This document shows, in pieces, positions 58,201 through 61,200 of a stretch of DNA of 64,000 nucleotides. The notes below the pieces were generated by a model. The model was not told the origin of the DNA, ran no database searches, and was given only the letters and a program-made list of their open reading frames with translations. This stretch comes from Owenia fusiformis (lineage: Eukaryota; Annelida; Polychaeta; Sabellida; Oweniidae). Numbering within the stretch: position 1 is the stretch's first letter; each line of letters opens with the position of its first letter. The stretch spans positions 374,001 through 438,000 of the forward strand of contig CAIIXF020000001.1 of NCBI GenBank assembly GCA_903813345.2, given 5' to 3'. The translations under genes were made by a program, and so were the position numbers.

Positions 58201-61200
58201 ATTTATATTATAATATACCATTCAATTTTGTGATGATATATGTGTAATGGGAAACATTTTTAATTTACCAATCGATATTGTGATAATATGTGTTTAATGG
58301 AAAACATTTATATTTTAATTTACCAATCAATATTGTGATGATATTTGTTTATTGGAAAACATTCATATTTTGATTTACCAATCATATGTGTTTAATGGAA
58401 ACATTTATATTCTAATTTACCAATCGATATTGTGATAATATGTGTTTAATGGGAAACATTTATATTCTAATTTACCAATCAATATTGTGATAATATGTGT
58501 TTAATGTAAAACATTTATATTTTAATTTACCAATCAATATTGTGATAACATGTGTTTAATGGAAAACATCTATGTTTTGATTTACCGATCAATATTGTGA
58601 AAATATGTGTTTAATGTAAAACATTTATATTTTAATTTACCAATCAATATTGTGATAACATGTGTTTAATGGAAAACATTTATCTTTTAATTTACCAATC
58701 AATATTGTGATAATATGTGTTTAATGGAAAACATTTATGTTTTGATTTACCAATCAATATTGTGATAATATGTGTTTAAGTGGAAAACATTTATGTTTTG
58801 ATTTACCAATCAATATTGTGATAATATGTGTTTAATGGAAAACATTTATATTTTGATTTACCGCTCAATATTGTGAAAATATGTGTTTAATGGAAAACAT
58901 TTATATTTTAATTTACCAATCAATATTGTGATGATATGTGTTTAATGGAAAACATTTATCTTTTAATTTACCAATCAATATTGTGATAATATGAGTTTAA
59001 TGGAAAACATTTATGTTTTGATTTACCAATCAATATTGTGATAATATGTGTTTAATGGAAAACATTTATATTTTGATTTACCGCTCAATATTGTGAAAAT
59101 ATGTGTTTAATGGAAAACATTTATGTTTTGATTTACCAATCAATATTGTGATAAAATGTGTTTAATGGAAAACATTTATATTTTGATTTACCGCTTAATA
59201 TTGTGAAAATATGTGTTTAATGGGAAACCTTTATATTTTTATTTACCAATCAATATTGTGATAATATGTGTTTAATGGAAAACATTTATGTTTTGATTTA
59301 CCAATCAATATTGTGATGATATGTGTTTAATGGGAAATATTTATATTTTAATTTACCAATAAATATTGTGATAATATGTGTTTAATGGGAAACCTTTATA
59401 TTTTAATTTACCAATCAATATTGTGATAATATGTGTTTAATGGAAAACATTTATGTTTTGATTTACCAGTCAATATTGTGATAATATGTGTTTAATGGAA
59501 AACATTTATATTTTAATTTATCAATCAATATAGTGATAATATGTGTTTAATGGGAAACATTTAAAATTATTATTATCTTATTTCCAGATCCATTCATTCC
59601 TGATAACTAACCTTGCCATCGGCGACTTTCTGATGGGGCTCTATCTTCTCATAATTGCATCTGTGGACGCCTTCTATAGAGGGCACTACATAGTCTACCA
59701 CGACACTTGGAGAAAGAGCAGCATGTGTAACTTTGCTGGGTTCTTATCTACGTTCTCGTGTGAAATATCAGTATTTACCTTAACGGTGATTACCCTGGAC
59801 AGACTCATTGTAATCATATTCCCATTCAAGGCAAAGCGGATGTCTATAAGACAAGCCCGGGGTGTTATGCTGACAGCTTGGTTAGTCGTGTCCTTCCTGG
59901 CTGGACTACCCTTATCCAACGCACCTTACTTTAAAGACTTCTACGGTAGATCGGGTGTCTGCCTCGCACTTCATATCACACACGATAAACCCAATGGTTG
60001 GGAATATTCAGTATTTATATTTCTAGCGCTCAATATGGTATCATTTCTCTTTATTGCATCTTCTTATATATCAATGTTCATCGTTGCCAAGCGGACCCAA
60101 GGCGCCGTGCGAAGCCAGGAGGTAAAGAATGATACTAAGTTAGCGAGGAGGATGACGTTGATTGTTATGACGGACTTCTGCTGTTGGGTACCCATCATAT
60201 TACTGGGCATTATCTCCTTGATGGGGTTCAACATTCACTCCCAGGTACGTATTATTCTAAAAACTAATTGAATGTCGTTCATATTATCACTCATAGAAAA
60301 TTAATAAAATAAGTATTTATGTTGGGAATGCATTTATGTCACAACTTTCGCCTGGGAGACCATACATTTCTACCTCATTATGTTTTCAGATATACAATCC
60401 TGTGTGGATGTAATAGAGTTTATTTAATTATGGGATTAAATATGGTTATAATTCCAAGGAACAATATGATTTTTCCCAAGTGAATAAAATCTACATACGA
60501 TCCCTCCCAGTAAAACCTTTCTTCCATTTCATAATCTTTACAGATATACACCCTTTTATATGACTGCATTTTTTCTTTCCCTATCATTGCTTTCAGAAAA
60601 ATTCCTGCCTGGCTACATCATTCTCCCTCATTTTGCTTTCAGATATGTTCCTCGTTGACTATATCGTTCTCCCTCATTTTGCTTTCAGTTATGTTCCTGG
60701 CTGGCTATATCTTCTTCCTCATTTTGATTTCAGATATACGCCTGCCTGGCTATATCATTCTCCCTCATTTTGCTTTCAGATATATTCCTGGTTGGCTATA
60801 TCGTTCTCCCTCATTTTAATTTCAGATATACGCCTGCGTGGCTATATCGTTCTCCCTCATTTTGCTTTCAGATATATTCCTGGCTTGTTATATCATTCTC
60901 CTTCATTTTGCTTTCAGATATATTCCTGGGTGGCTATATCATTCTCCATCATTTTGCTTTCAGATATATTCCTGCGTGGCTATATCGTTCTCCCTCATTT
61001 TGCTTTCAGATATGGTCCTGGTTGGCTATATCGTTCTCCCTCATTTTGCTTTCAGATATATTCCTGGCTGGCTATATCATGCTCCTTCATTTTGCTTTCA
61101 GATATATTCCTGGGTGGCTATATCATTCTCAATCATTTTGCTTTCAGATATATTCCTGCGTGGCTATATCGTTCTCTCTCATTTTGCTTTCAGATATGGT

